Shown: one piece after another, positions 12,560-24,500 of the stretch
How positions within the stretch are numbered: the stretch's first letter is position 1
How the letters are laid out: every line of letters begins with the position of its first letter
Source: Aurelia coerulea
Lineage: Eukaryota; Cnidaria; Scyphozoa; Semaeostomeae; Ulmaridae
Reading direction: 5' to 3'
Length of the DNA stretch: 64,000 nucleotides
NCBI GenBank assembly: GCA_039566865.1
Contig: CM076961.1
Location: forward strand, 15,275,501-15,339,500
Made by a program: the position numbers and the translations under genes
Notes under the pieces: model-generated
What the model saw: the letters and a program-made list of their open reading frames with translations, nothing else
Database searches by the model: none
Told to the model about the DNA's origin: nothing

Positions 12560-12625
12560 TCCAATCTAGACTTGCCCCAACTCTATTTCGTCAACTGTAA
12601 TAAGTCTATCAGAAAGTATACTACG
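12560..12625. repeat. Fragment of the AGACTTG inverted-repeat family
   Basis: CTAGACTTGCCCCAACTCTA followed by TTTCGTCAACTGTAATAAGT and AGTATACTACGAAAC matches, in reverse, the right part of the element at 4903-5029. Confidence 0.5.
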
Positions 12626-13162
12626 AAACACCCTAGAGGCCATCACAGGTTAATTCAAAGTTAAGATACTTTTTAACTTTTGTTTACTGTAGGAGCTGTA
12701 AGCTCTTTCGAAACAGTTGTTGTATTACCAAATAAGATATTACCAGCAGTATAGTTTTTTTTTGGTTCTGTTTGGTAATTCTTGGTTCAAAAATAAATCC
12801 TCAGTGCACAAAAAAGTTTACCACAGGATTTGGGCTCCAACTTAGGAAACCCAGCTACAAATTTCAGAGCCAAATTTTTTATACAAACTTGAGTGTAGTA
12901 CCGATGAATTATAAGTAATGTTTCTTTCGACTGTATGATGTATTGTATCAGGTTTACCAGGGGGCGGGCAAGTTCTGTAAAATATTTGACCCCATGTTTG
13001 TCCAAATATTTTATCACACATTACGACTTTCTTGCCCAAATAACCAGTTTTTTGGACAAAGGTGAAATTTGAATATCAGTCTTCCAATTCCATCAGTTTG
13101 TGACAAAAATAAAGTTTTCTAACCTCCTATTTCATCAGAATCATAAAGTTTACCTGTCAGCT

Positions 13163-13370
13163 GGTTCTACCTTTGTCCACCAGATTCAGCACAAAAGACC
13201 AGTATCTCAAATGTTTGCATAAGTGATTCTACCTTTGTCTGCCAAATTTACGGAAAAAGACCAGAAATTCAAATTTTTCACCGAAGCGGTTTTACAATTG
13301 TCCGGCAATTCTCCGAAAAAAGACCAGGATTTCAAATCTTTCATCAAAGTGGTCCTACCTTTAAGACACT
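13163..13370. repeat. Diverged 62-63 bp tandem repeat, about 3.3 units
   Basis: Units begin at 13163, 13225, 13288 and 13351 with a G(G/A)TTCTACCTTTGTC-like start and share an AAAAGACCAG(G/A/T)A block. Looser relatives of the unit extend from about 13040 to 13600. The 63 bp period keeps a reading frame open (13223-13498), but the peptide matches nothing I recognise, so I do not call a gene. Confidence 0.6.
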
Positions 13371-13989
13371 TGTACTTTCATAGCTACAATTACCATTTGC
13401 TTTCGAAAACAGTAGTTTGTCAAAACTACCGGTTTTTTGGACAAACATCGTCAGTGATACATCATCTTAAAATAGTCCGTCAAATGGAAGAAAGATAAAG
13501 CTGAAATTTGCCATAAAAAGCAATCAGTTTTTGGGACAAAAGTGGTGCAAATTTTTTCGTGAAGTACTGTACCGGTTTTCGGACAAAAGTAGGACCATGT
13601 TACCAGTGTGACATGCCCACCCTTGGTTTACAGATATCAAAACTGACTTGGCCGCATTCTACCCTGGGTACCAGAGCCAACAAAAATTAAAAGATAAGAA
13701 AATGATATGGGGAAGATAAAGAAGGAAACAATATTGACCTCCTTTCTTCCTTGTCGTCTTTTCTCTTCCTGATTTTCTTTCCTAAATTGTTGAGGCTTTG
13801 ATGTAACCTCACTACATAAGAACCCTCTAGTTACGCCCATCTTATTGAGTTGAATTGTTGTTGTTGTTGTCGCTCCACTGTTGTTGTCGCTCTCTGTTGA
13901 CAGAAGCGCCATCATCAACTCGAAGAGCACAAGGAAACGAGAGACTCCAGGTAATAAGTCTAGCTTTGACGGTACCCGGGTTGACGATC

Positions 13990-14512
13990 CTGCTCCCCGG
14001 GGGGGGGGGGTACTTGACTTGAATTTGTACGGGGGTGTGCCCACGAAAAAATTTTTTTTACCCTGCTCCAGAATTTTTCGCTCAAATTGATAACCTGTTC
14101 TAGAAACAATTGGTGAAAAGTATACTCAAAAACATGAAATTTGACCGAAAAACGACCCGATCTAGCAGAATATTCCCAATTGGCATGCTTTGACAACCTG
14201 CTCTCATAGGCGTAGGAGACAGGGGGACAGGGGGGGCTGCAGCCCCCCCCAACGTCAGAAAAATTTGCAAAAATCAGCCATAATCGGGCAGAAATCCGCC
14301 TCAAGTCGGGCAAAATTTTCTCAAACAATGGACTTTTTATCGGGCAGCCCCCCCAAATTTTATCTCCCCCTACGCCGATGCCTGCTCTAGAAAAATTGCC
14401 TCATTTTGATACCCTGTGCTAGAGAGAATTGGTGAAAACGATACCCTTAAAAACGGCACATCTCCGTCGGACAAATATACTAAGTACCCCCCCCCCCCCC
14501 CCCCGGGCCCTG
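13990..14512. mobile_element. G/C-run fold-back element with a second element nested inside
   Basis: CCTGCTCCCCGGGGG... at the left is mirrored by ...CCCCCGGGCCCTGCTCC near 14510. Inner blocks such as ACCCTGCTC(C/T)AGA and GAGAATTGGTGAAAA recur in both halves. Inside, 14208-14388 is a separate unit bounded by GGCGTAGGAGACAGGGGG and CTCCCCCTACGCC. Confidence 0.55.
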
Positions 14513-15099
14513 CTCCATGTTTAATTCTGTGACCCAGCTCCATAGAAGGTAGAGCAGAAATTTTGACAACTGGTTTGCTTTTATCCTCAGTTTACTAATC
14601 TTTTCCTCTTTTCAGTGGTCTTAAATCGAGAGCTCACAAGTTTGAAAGGCCTAAAGCTTCTGTTTAACTTGAATTTAGCATGAATGATGAATATTGACAA
14701 CGAGGAGAGTTAGCACAGTAACATCATATATAGTGATTCTCACCAAACGTGCAGCAACGCGTTTGATATTTGCCTTTCATTCCCGAGTGGTCTACCTTGG
14801 AGGAAAAAACAAGGGAGTTGTGACTGTCAAAGGAAACATTTTGTTGGATTTGTTCTGGAACAAAATGTTAGAGACAATACCTGTCCTAGAAGTCTAGAAT
14901 AAGGTGCAGCAAAATGGCTAAAACGCCGTGGTTATTCTATTTTTCATAAGATTTTCGAGACCAATTTGCTTTGTTGACATACCTTTCCTGGAGCTACTCT
15001 ATGAAATGTGTAATCTCATCCCAGATTTCCTTACTGAAATGGAGATCCCAATGGCAGGCACATACCTGGATGCATGATCTTTGCAAAGAGGTGTTGTAG

Positions 15100-15265
15100 G
15101 TGTTGTGGCGCAGTGATGTAATCCTCTGACATTGCAGCCAGAACAGTCAGGTGGACCGGGTCCGATCCCAGGTAGAGCCCCATCACTTCAGCGTCAAGGG
15201 GCCGCGGACTCGATTAGGCCTATTCTACTTCTGCGATCCCAGAGCTTCTTGGCGCTAAAAACCGC
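15100..15265 (+). mobile_element. tRNA-derived SINE, copy 1
   Basis: GTGGCGCAGTGATG resembles an RNA polymerase III A box, and GGTCCGATCCC at 15159-15169 a B box. The tail CTTCTGCGATCCCAGAGCTT is shared with the copy at 24000-24200. The proline-rich ORF across it is a by-product. Confidence 0.6.
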
Positions 15266-15656
15266 AACTTCACCTTCACCTTCAAAGGGGACCTGCCATG
15301 CTTTCACTACTTTTTACAAGCTGCTACACCAACCAAGTTGCAGAAATTCAGTTTTCAGTTCGAGGGGGGGGGGGGCAGATGCAGATGTCGAGAAAATAAT
15401 AAAAATGTTTCAGCTGAAACCTAAAGTTTCCGAAAATCTATCGTTTTCCTGATCTGCCGCGACTTTTTTACGATAATGGTGGGGGACTTGCCCCCAACCC
15501 CTCCATACGTTCCACTTCTTCTTGCACTCACTTGGTCATCTTCTACAAACGATTCAGAACTATGGGCATTTCCTGGTACGCCGAGTGACCATGTAAGGCC
15601 TGTGGCACAAACCGAACTAGGGGCCCATCAAAAGCAGAGAAAGACCTAGCCTGCGT

Positions 15657-15714
15657 GCAGACTCAACTCATCGAAAGTATATACTTTCGAGGAGTTGAGT
15701 CTGCACGCAGGCTA
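15657..15714. mobile_element. Mini palindromic TAGCCT element, subfamily A
   Basis: A 58 bp palindrome from TAGCCTGCGTGCAGACTC to GAGTCTGCACGCAGGCTA. The inner arms ...GAAAGTATA/TATACTTTC... differ from other copies yet remain self-complementary apart from one mismatch. No perfect target duplication is visible here. Confidence 0.75.
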
Positions 15715-16034
15715 ATAAAAACCCCAAAATGACATGATCTGATTTTTGCTCCACGATTGTTAGAAAATTTTGTTCCATAACGCTCCTCTCCAGACTTTCA
15801 AAAAAATATTGGAAACGCCACCAATTTTCTTTTCTATCTAAACGTTTCCGGGGCCCGTATTCATTCGAGGCCTGGCCTAGGGGTAGTTTCCCCAAGCCTC
15901 CCTTCTGTGAATTGAATTAGTCCTCGAGTAATTCCTTGAGTATCTTTGAGTTGTATCTTTATTCCATCTAAGTTTGATTCTCTTAATTTGTTTCGTCTCA
16001 TTATGAGGGATAAGAGATTATCTGTTTTCGTGTA

Positions 16035-16450
16035 GTTTTATACAGGGGTTACGAAAAACCAGATATTTTCCATTTTACCCATGCACTCTTTTCTTTCGTA
16101 AGAATACTGTTTGGAAGAATATTCAGGCCTCGATATTCTTAAGAAATTTTGCGTTTTGGGCCTGACTATATTCTTAAAATATTCTTAACTTTTTTCAAAT
16201 CTGATATGGTTTCGAATATGCTTTTTGAAAGAAACTAGATATGTCAGTCATGCGATTCTTTTTTATGAACATTGCAAAACAAGCAACTGGTAAAAAATGA
16301 GACACACATATGCGAGCTGAGGCTGGGCCATATTCTTATAATATTCTTAAAAATTGAATGATTTTGAGCCTGAATATTCTTATAAACATTATTCTTATCA
16401 AGAAAAGAGTGTATTCTTATAAAGAGAAAAGAGTGTATTCTGAACCCCGC
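16035..16450. mobile_element. Degenerate MITE rich in ATATTCTTA motifs
   Basis: ACAGGGGTTACG at the left and TGAACCCCGCG at the right are roughly inverted. Between them TATTCTTA or its complement occurs more than ten times. The architecture parallels the TAAGAAAC and TAAGAACC elements. Ends are approximate. Confidence 0.5.
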
Positions 16451-16995
16451 GTCCCTTTCGCTATTGTGGACCCCCTAGACCTGTCTTTTGGACGTCCTAG
16501 ACCAATCACGTGACTTGACAGACACGTCTGAGAGGTCCAGTAATATATGTGCGCATAAATTAATAATATCAGTTCGTGGAGCTTTGCTTTGTTGAGAAAT
16601 CGAGGGCAAAGACTGTGATAATTTTGAAGCTGACCCCCGGTAATATTTAAATGCGCACGCGTAATAGTTTAATTTTGGCATTGATATAAAATGCGCATGC
16701 GTTTCCAATGAATCAGGGGGCTGGCTAGCAACCTTACAAGACTTACTTCGCTTCGTATGTTGAAGAAGCTCGTTTGAAAGTACATTCAGTGAATTTCGCA
16801 ACGCTAGCGATGTGATGCTTGAAGAGTCAGGCGGTTTTCAAGTGGAATTTGGTCAAGTTTCCTTTACTAATATCGTATTGGAATCCACCAATCCTTTGAC
16901 TATTCGTCTACGCATCGTATGTTGTAATTCAGATAGCAGGATCCGAAGACGAGTACTTCGCCACGATATCGTAGGTCTATTGGTCTATCAAGGCT

Positions 16996-17340
16996 GGTAG
17001 GCCATTCGTCTGGTTGTCGCTCATATCTTGGGAGTAATTGTATCGCAGTTTACTTCGATTGACAACGGAAAAGAAGTTATTTAAAGTCATATTGGAATAA
17101 AATAATCGTTTGGCTATTCATATGTGGATCACTTGTCGATATTTTACCCGCTGAACTTGAGCTACGAAGCAAAACAAGAGCTGTACTTTGCGACTACCCA
17201 CCATCTTCTTCAAACGGCCCCATGAAAGGAAAGAGTAGGCCATTTGTCTGGCCGTTGAGCGCTCAGTTCTTGGAGTAATTTCATTGCTGTTCTTCGGTTA
17301 ATTACAGCGGAAAGAGAAGTCTCAAACGGTTCTTTGGTTA
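16996..17340. repeat. Two diverged direct repeats about 240 bp apart
   Basis: GTAGGCCATTCGTCTGG at about 16997 recurs as GTAGGCCATTTGTCTGG at about 17237. Both are followed by CTTGG(G)AGTAATT, a TTCG(A/G)TT block and GCGGAAA/ACGGAAA. This looks like an old tandem duplication upstream of the WNK gene. Confidence 0.55.
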
Positions 17341-18412
17341 TCGTAGTTATCATTTCATGCTTGTAGTCTCGAGCCGGGATGCTGTTTCAGTTGATATTAC
17401 CAATAACTTGAGAGGAGAGCTGTAGCCAAGAAATCAAAGAGGAGTTTAACTTGATTTGATAAGGCTAGGCCCATTCGCACGCGCTGTTATTGTCGGGCGC
17501 TGGAGTAGCACCTAGATTGGTGTTATTTTCTCGGGTTTCGATACCGAAAAGGAGAGGAAGGAAATATACCTATAAAGACATAATGTGAAAGAATCCAACA
17601 GCGTCCTTTCCATATTCTTATGGATTTGAATAGCTACGTTATTCGCGAATGAATTTAGCCTTGGAGCTAGCGCAAGCTGCGGAGTGACCACAGTAGAGTA
17701 AAGAGATAGCCACAGGCCAGGTCCAGCCAGAAAGTATAGTTTCCTTTCAAGCAATACTGAATTCATGATACAAAGTTTATTGAAAACAAATACAGATGTA
17801 TGTGAAGAATCATTGATGGATCATTGAATATAGTTTTGCAGCTAATAAAAGATCATTTTGTTCTATTTTATACGCTAGAGAGGAGAGACTGTAGAAGACC
17901 TGCCATTACTCAATCAAGCTCACAGATAATTGGCGCCCTTGGATAACGTCAACTTTCCTCGCTCGAGAATAGAAAGTTTTGATTGTTTGTCCTTGACAAA
18001 TTCAATTAGATATCGAGATGATTTTTATCGTCAAAAATAGCGACCAGATAATTCGGTGGCAGGAGGACAAAAGATAGCAGTTTGTGTACTGCGTATCACC
18101 AGAGTAAAAGAAATCAAGAGGGAGAAAGAAATCACGTTCATTGTCCGCCTAAATGTGTATCAAACTGTGTTATCACTCATCTTACACACTTATTTCGCTT
18201 TAGAACTTATCTACCTAACGTAATCGTGAATTTCTGCTGGAATTACTGAGTTCTTTTCACGGAAAGAACTTTCCTGTACAAAGAAACACGATGGTGGATT
18301 TATCTTATCACTGTGAAACATCAAGAAGGATCATTTGCTGATAGATAGCTTCTGCGCGTTGTTCGATACGGTGAAGTTGCACCCTTCAACGCAAACAAAT
18401 TTATGTGAGAAA
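17341..18412 (+). other. 5' flank and probable 5' UTR of the WNK gene
   Basis: No repeat family or ORF of note was recognised. The proximal promoter and any non-coding 5' exon should lie here, but no TATA box or initiator can be picked with confidence. Confidence 0.35.
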
Positions 18413-18500
18413 ATGGCAGACAGGGAAGCGAATAACGAGACTGTAACACCAGTGGCAAATGGTCATGTGCCATCTACACCAAAGTCCTTGTCAACAACAG
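18413..18500 (+). CDS. WNK: WNK exon 1 (start codon)
   Basis: ATG at 18413 sits in a good animal start context (A at -3, G at +4). The peptide begins [11 protein letters not shown] and is low in complexity, as WNK N-termini are. The donor is ACAG|GTTCGT, leaving one base of a split codon that exon 2 completes to Asp. The frame stays open upstream without another ATG, so this start is the simplest choice. Confidence 0.75.
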
Positions 18501-21500
18501 GTTCGTTTGGCTTCCTTCCTTCTTGCTTCCAAGTCTCCAGATCCTAGTTTCTATTGCTTCGTAAAACAACGCAAGTTGATTGAAGTTGCCCACTTGCTTT
18601 TCTTCAACCGTTTTGCCCTATTTCAAAACTTGAACTTGAATCATCTGTTTCAGCAAGGGAATACAAGCACACTTTTAGAATTTAAAGTACCCTATTGTGC
18701 CCTCGCATTTCAAAGATCCGGTCAAAATGGACTTGGAGGATTCCCCTCAGGCTTCCCAAAGGAATCATTCTCTATAATTCCATTATTCTCGTCCCTTTTA
18801 TTACAAACAAAACCTTTGATCTATTTTACTAAAATCATTCCAAAGATTTCTTTCTTCATAAGCTGGCAGTTGTTTCTTTTATCAGTAAAAAGCACAAGGG
18901 TTTCCTTCTCCCTGCTTTCCTCAAGTCAAAGGAATCCCCCTATCACCCAATGTAACCAATTCACGATTCCCCTTATTCGAGATGCGCGCAATGCATTGTG
19001 GTTTTGGTAGTCAAACCGCACGTGGGCCTAATCAAAACAAACAGAGATCACCACGAAAAGCTCGCAAGTATGACAACGAAACGCAATTCAAATGAACGAT
19101 CTCAAGTTCTGTTTCTTCAACCTGACCCTAGTTTTTTCTAAACTCGTGCACGGATACTGGGACCAACGTGGACGGCAGTAGTAAGGCCGAAGAAAAATTA
19201 TTTGCGAGCAGAGAAACACGACGGAGAAGCGGAAGGCGCTGATGCTAGGCCTAACTAACGTAGTCCTGGTAAAATACAGTCTGACTGGAGCGTTACTTTA
19301 AAGAACATGCCAGGGTTCTCCGAAGTACAGTTGAACGAAAAACTCATCACATCAGTTCAACCATACCTGACAACATTGCCCAAAAAGCCTACCGTAACGA
19401 GTTGCAAGGGTACAAGCTTTGGAAGGAGGGATACGTATCAAGTGTAATGGTGAAACCAAACGTTTCTGCAGGTAACCTGGAATCATATTTGGTGAAGTCA
19501 AAGGTTTTTGTAGCGATGAAAAGTCAAACAAAAGTATGATGTTTACACGTATCTTTTTATAAGAAACAGCTTATAAGAAACAGTAGGTTCAATTTTTCGA
19601 AAGTTAAGAAACAACCCTTCCTGAATTTAAAAAGCTAAGAAAACTTTGTCATTTGCAGTTTTAATTTCTTAGCGCACTCAAAAATGTTTTGACACTGTAC
19701 GGTTATAGCAACCGTTTGGACATTATTTTGAGTGCGAATGATGTTATTTACTTGTTTTGAGATCTTACTAAGTAATTTGGGAGCCCTCTTGATAAAGCTT
19801 AATTAAGTCTACCCTTCCGCCATTAAAAATATAAGAAACACATAAGAATTTATTGGCAGCAAAATGGGCCAAAAAATTAAGAAAATGCCTACCAGCCTCG
19901 GACCTTAGTTTCTTATGAAAAATATGTGTATGTGCAACTTGAACATGAAACTGGAGAGGTAAATTTTAATAGGGTTGTTGTTGCAAGCACATTGCTGTCG
20001 TACTGTATACAGTCCTGGACTATTGTAATCAAATGACATTGTTTCTCTTGCAAAAAGAGGAGTGGCACAGTAAAGTTCTCTACTGCCAGTCCAACTGGTC
20101 TCGTGCACTTTTTGAATTGGTCTCTGTAGTAGTCTGCCCTTTCAAACTCAAGCTCTGTACATTTCACAGCTACAGCTATGTTAGTTTTCTTCCTGGAGCA
20201 TTCCATTTCTGAAGGACTTGTGTGCAACTGACATCTTCGGAACATAAGTCCAAGATTACAAAAGTCCAGGAAGTGTAAGCGTGTAAGCATGGCAGTAACA
20301 TGCTTGCAGCAACCACCTTGTCGTGCTTTGCAGCTGCATTTGGCAAGATTTACCTCTCCATTGTCGTGTTCAAGATGCACATAAACATCATACTTTTGAC
20401 TTTTCATCGCTGCAGAAACCCTTGACTTGACTTCACCAAAAATAGTTCCAGGTTACCTGCAGAAACGTTTGGTTTCACCATTACACTTGATACGTAGCCC
20501 TCCTTCCAAAGCTTGTACCCTTGGAACTCGTTACGGTAGGCTTTTTGGGCAATATTGTCAGGCATGGTTGAACTGTTGCGATGAGTTTTTCGTTCAACTG
20601 TACTTCGGAGAACCCTGGCATGTTCTTTAAAGTAACGCTCCAGTCAGACTGTATTTTACCAGGACTACGTTAGTTAGGCCTAGCATACACATCAGCGCCT
20701 TCCGCTTCTCCGTGGTGTTTCTCTGCTCACAAATAATTTTTCTTCGGCCTTACTGCCTTCCACGTTGGTCCCAGTATCCGTGCATGAGTTTAGAAGAAAC
20801 TAGGGTCAGGTTGAAGAAACAGAACTTGAGATCGTTCATTTGAATTGCGTTTCGTTGTCATACTTGCGAGCTTTTCGTAGTGATCTCTGTTTGTTTTGAT
20901 TAGGCCCAAGTGCAGTTTGACTACCAAAACCACAATGCATTGCGCGCATCGCGAATAAGGGGAATCGTGAATAATGAACACTTATGGTCCTTAGGCCTTG
21001 GTGCTAAAATCATGGTTAACTATCCTATCTTAGTAACTTTGAGAAAAATATTTTGTTCATAAGAAACTGCTTTTAAGAAGAATCTCTATTCTCAGATCGC
21101 TAAGAATTAAGAAACTCCAGTACTGGGAAAAACTTATCGAAGAAACTATTTTCACTTGTTTGCTGTGTCATATTTGAAGGCACTCCAGTCATGTCTATAA
21201 ACATTGGAAAGGCTTTGAAATACTTTGTTTTGACATGTTAACCAGGGTACAGAAAGCAAGCATGAACATTGTACTACAAGAAACTTGTAAGAAGCTCTGA
21301 GTTCTCAAAATCTGATAATTTTAAGAAGCTTTTAGTACTGGCTCAGATTCTTAGTTTCCTCAAAAAAAGTACCTGTATATTTCTATTCCATGAATGAGAA
21401 TAGAATTTCCTTTCTCCTTGCCAGCCACCAAGAGTTACTTCCCTAACAACCCTATCTATTACAGCAAATTTGTAAACTTTCAGATTGATTTGGTCATTAA

Positions 21501-24500
21501 AGTCATGCTTAAAACTTCCTGCTCAATAAACTTCATATTTTATGTCTACACTCCCTTTCATGAAGATTTCATCCATAATTACCAGCTATATCCTGTCAGG
21601 ACATCCCCATATTTTCATCTTTTAAGGTATCCATATTTTAATAACCCTTTGGTTACAAGATAAAAATCTCAAAATCAATTTCATGAAATTCAATTTGTTA
21701 TTCTTGGTATTTAATTAAGATTTTACTCAAAGCCTAAAATTTTAAATATTTCTTTGATCAATTTAGGACCTTAATAGGAATTAAATTGAGACAGTAATGT
21801 AAACACATGTCTGTAATTTAAAACTTCTTTTGGTGAAGCAGCCAACCAGCCAAGCATAGTAAATGGTAAAACACCTAATTTTAAATGCTATTACACATGC
21901 TTTGAAATATGTAGGATTATTTTCCTCATGGTTTCAGAAGAATAAGGATTTTGCAAGAAGATTTACCATGGATAGCCACAAGAAGCTAAGAGAATTTTCC
22001 CAACCACTAAGTCACCTCCCAAGACCCAAGATTCATTTTCAGCACTTTGTGGATTGTATTACAAAACAGTTTCAAATTACCTGTTATGACATAGGCCTGA
22101 GGTTGTAAAATGTTAAGAATTTCCTGGCCTCAAAAATTATTGAATATTTTGAGCATATTCCAAGGAGGTCCCTCTATGACTGCTAAGTATTTGCTGTAAA
22201 AGCTCTATTTAGCCCTGCTCTCTATTCTCTAATAAACCCATCCTTTGTATGCCAAAATTTGTAATATACCTCCCATCTCTATTACACATATTTTTTATAT
22301 AAGAAGCTGAGAATTTGTAACAGTACTGAAAGTTTCTTAAAACTATCAGATATGTGCCTTCCTGAATATTTCAAAACAAAGCCTTTCCAATTTTCAGACA
22401 TTACTCAAGTACTTTCTTAGTAATATGATACAGGAAACGAGTGAGAAGAAAGAAAAAATGCTGTAGTTTCTACATTTTTGGGCAATGTGAGAGTCTTGAG
22501 TTTTTTGTAAAGGGTTTCTTCTGATAAAGTACCTGTAAGACCCCACTGATGTCAAACACAGTGGCAGGCACTTTGCCTTTGCCAAATATTGGGGGGGGGG
22601 GTGAAGGTGCTGTTTCACTTTGAAAGTATTCTTTATTACTATCGTTTTGGGACAGAGTATTCTGCAATTGAATACAAAAATGTTTTTCAGGTTTCATCTC
22701 AGTATTGCATGGATGCAATCCAATACAAACTGCACCTTTGCATTTGACTGCAGAATGGTTTATTGTATTGTTACCGTAATTTTCAAACCTGATTTCTTTA
22801 GATGATTTATCTTCGGAAGATGCAGGGCAGATCTCACAAGACTCTTTAGAATCACCCTCCTTTGAAGCGAATGCAAGCACAAAAAGTGTCAATGACACAA
22901 CTGTGGAAAGCCAAGAAAAAGCTACGATTACCAAGAGCAAAGAAGATGAGGATGAAAGCCAACAAAATGACATTGCAGAGGTTGAAGAAAAGGCCATTGC
23001 TGCCAGTCCTAATGGAGTCTTTTTGAAGTTTGCGGAGGAGATTGGTAGAGGGTCATTCAAAACTGTTTATAAAGGATTGGATACTGAAACTGGGGTGGCA
23101 GTTGCTTGGTGTGAATTGCAGGTATGTTTGTATTGTTTTCATATTGTATTGTCTATAACGTTTCTCCTGGTGTTAATCTTACATGCAACAAAATAACACA
23201 TTTTTTCTTCTGAATAAAAATCTTCTGAAAGTTGGAAAATGTTCTCATCTGGTCCGACCTAGGAAATTTACAGGCACATTTTATTGAAGCAGTGTGATTG
23301 CAGAAGTGTTATCCTTCAATTGGTCATTTTTGGTACATTCTTATGCATGTCATTGGCAGATTGCAATGGTTCTATGCAGTAGATCTGTGTTTAATTTGTT
23401 CGGTATATGACATTCAAGTGAGGTGCAGTTTAGTGAGGGTTTGGAAGACATTTTAATTGGAAAGTACAATGGTAGACAGAAGGTATTGTTCTCATATGGT
23501 GCTCAGGGGCAAAGCCAGTTGGGGGCTTGGGGCAAAGTTGTGGCCATACAACGCATCTTAGTCTTGGGGGGCACAAAACTTCAAGGGTTTGTTTTCAGCA
23601 AGCTAGATAAGCACTTCTTGAAACAAATAGGGCAATTTTTTGTTGTGATTACAAAATCTTGGGGGAACATGCCCTCAATGCCTCCCACCTCATGCATCTC
23701 TCGGCAGAGTACCCCAGGGAGCCTATTTCTTGGAAATTATGCTCTACATACTAGATCTTGTGGCACAGGTTCACTTTGAAAAGATTTTGTGGGAGAAAGG
23801 ATGCATTATTATACAGTACTGCATGAATTTATTAACATTCCACGATAAATTATGTTGAATGAATCTACTGCATATTTAGGATTCCTATTCATTGATGTTG
23901 TGAGCTGCAAAATTGGATTGCACATTGAGGCTAAATTCTAGGTAGCCACTGAGAAGTTTTTCAATCATATCATGCCTGATTGTTACATATATTTTGTTGT
24001 GGTGCACGGGTGTAATCCTCTTCAGTCGGGCGGACAAGGTCCAGTCTTCGAACAATCGGGCGGACAAGGTTTAATCCCAGGTAGGGCCAGAGTGCCACAA
24101 CTTGAGTGTCATGCCAAAGGGTCAGACTCTATATGGCTTTCTCTACTTTGCGATCCCAGTGCTTTTACCGCAATTTCACATCATTTTGGTACATTCCTAA
24201 AACTGTTATTGTTGGATGAGTTAGACAATTTTGTATCCCCCCTCCCCTCCTGATATGCAGTCATGCATAGGTAAAGGAACCCTTTTTCTTTTCAAGAAAT
24301 GCCCCTCTAGCTTAATGAAAAAAGTGCCCTTGAAGTGTTATCCCCCCTAGTTTGAGATGCTTCCTACGGCCCTGCAGTCATGGCTGGTATTGGCCTTGAT
24401 GGTGCATTCCAAACAGGGACGTAGGAAGCATCTCAAACTTGAGGGGGCACGACACTTCAAGGGCACTTTTTTCATCAAACTAAAGGGGCACTTTCTGAAA

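Noticed and set aside
13637..14328. Overlapping minus-strand ORFs of 122 and 135 codons
   Set aside because: They cross low-complexity G/C runs and a nested fold-back; the peptides are proline-rich noise.
18335..18412. Upstream extension of the WNK first-exon frame
   Set aside because: The extension starts at TTG; the first ATG in frame is 18413, which has a good start context.
22470..23060. 196-codon minus-strand ORF
   Set aside because: It is antisense to WNK exon 2 and its flank; the plus-strand frame has splice sites and kinase motifs.
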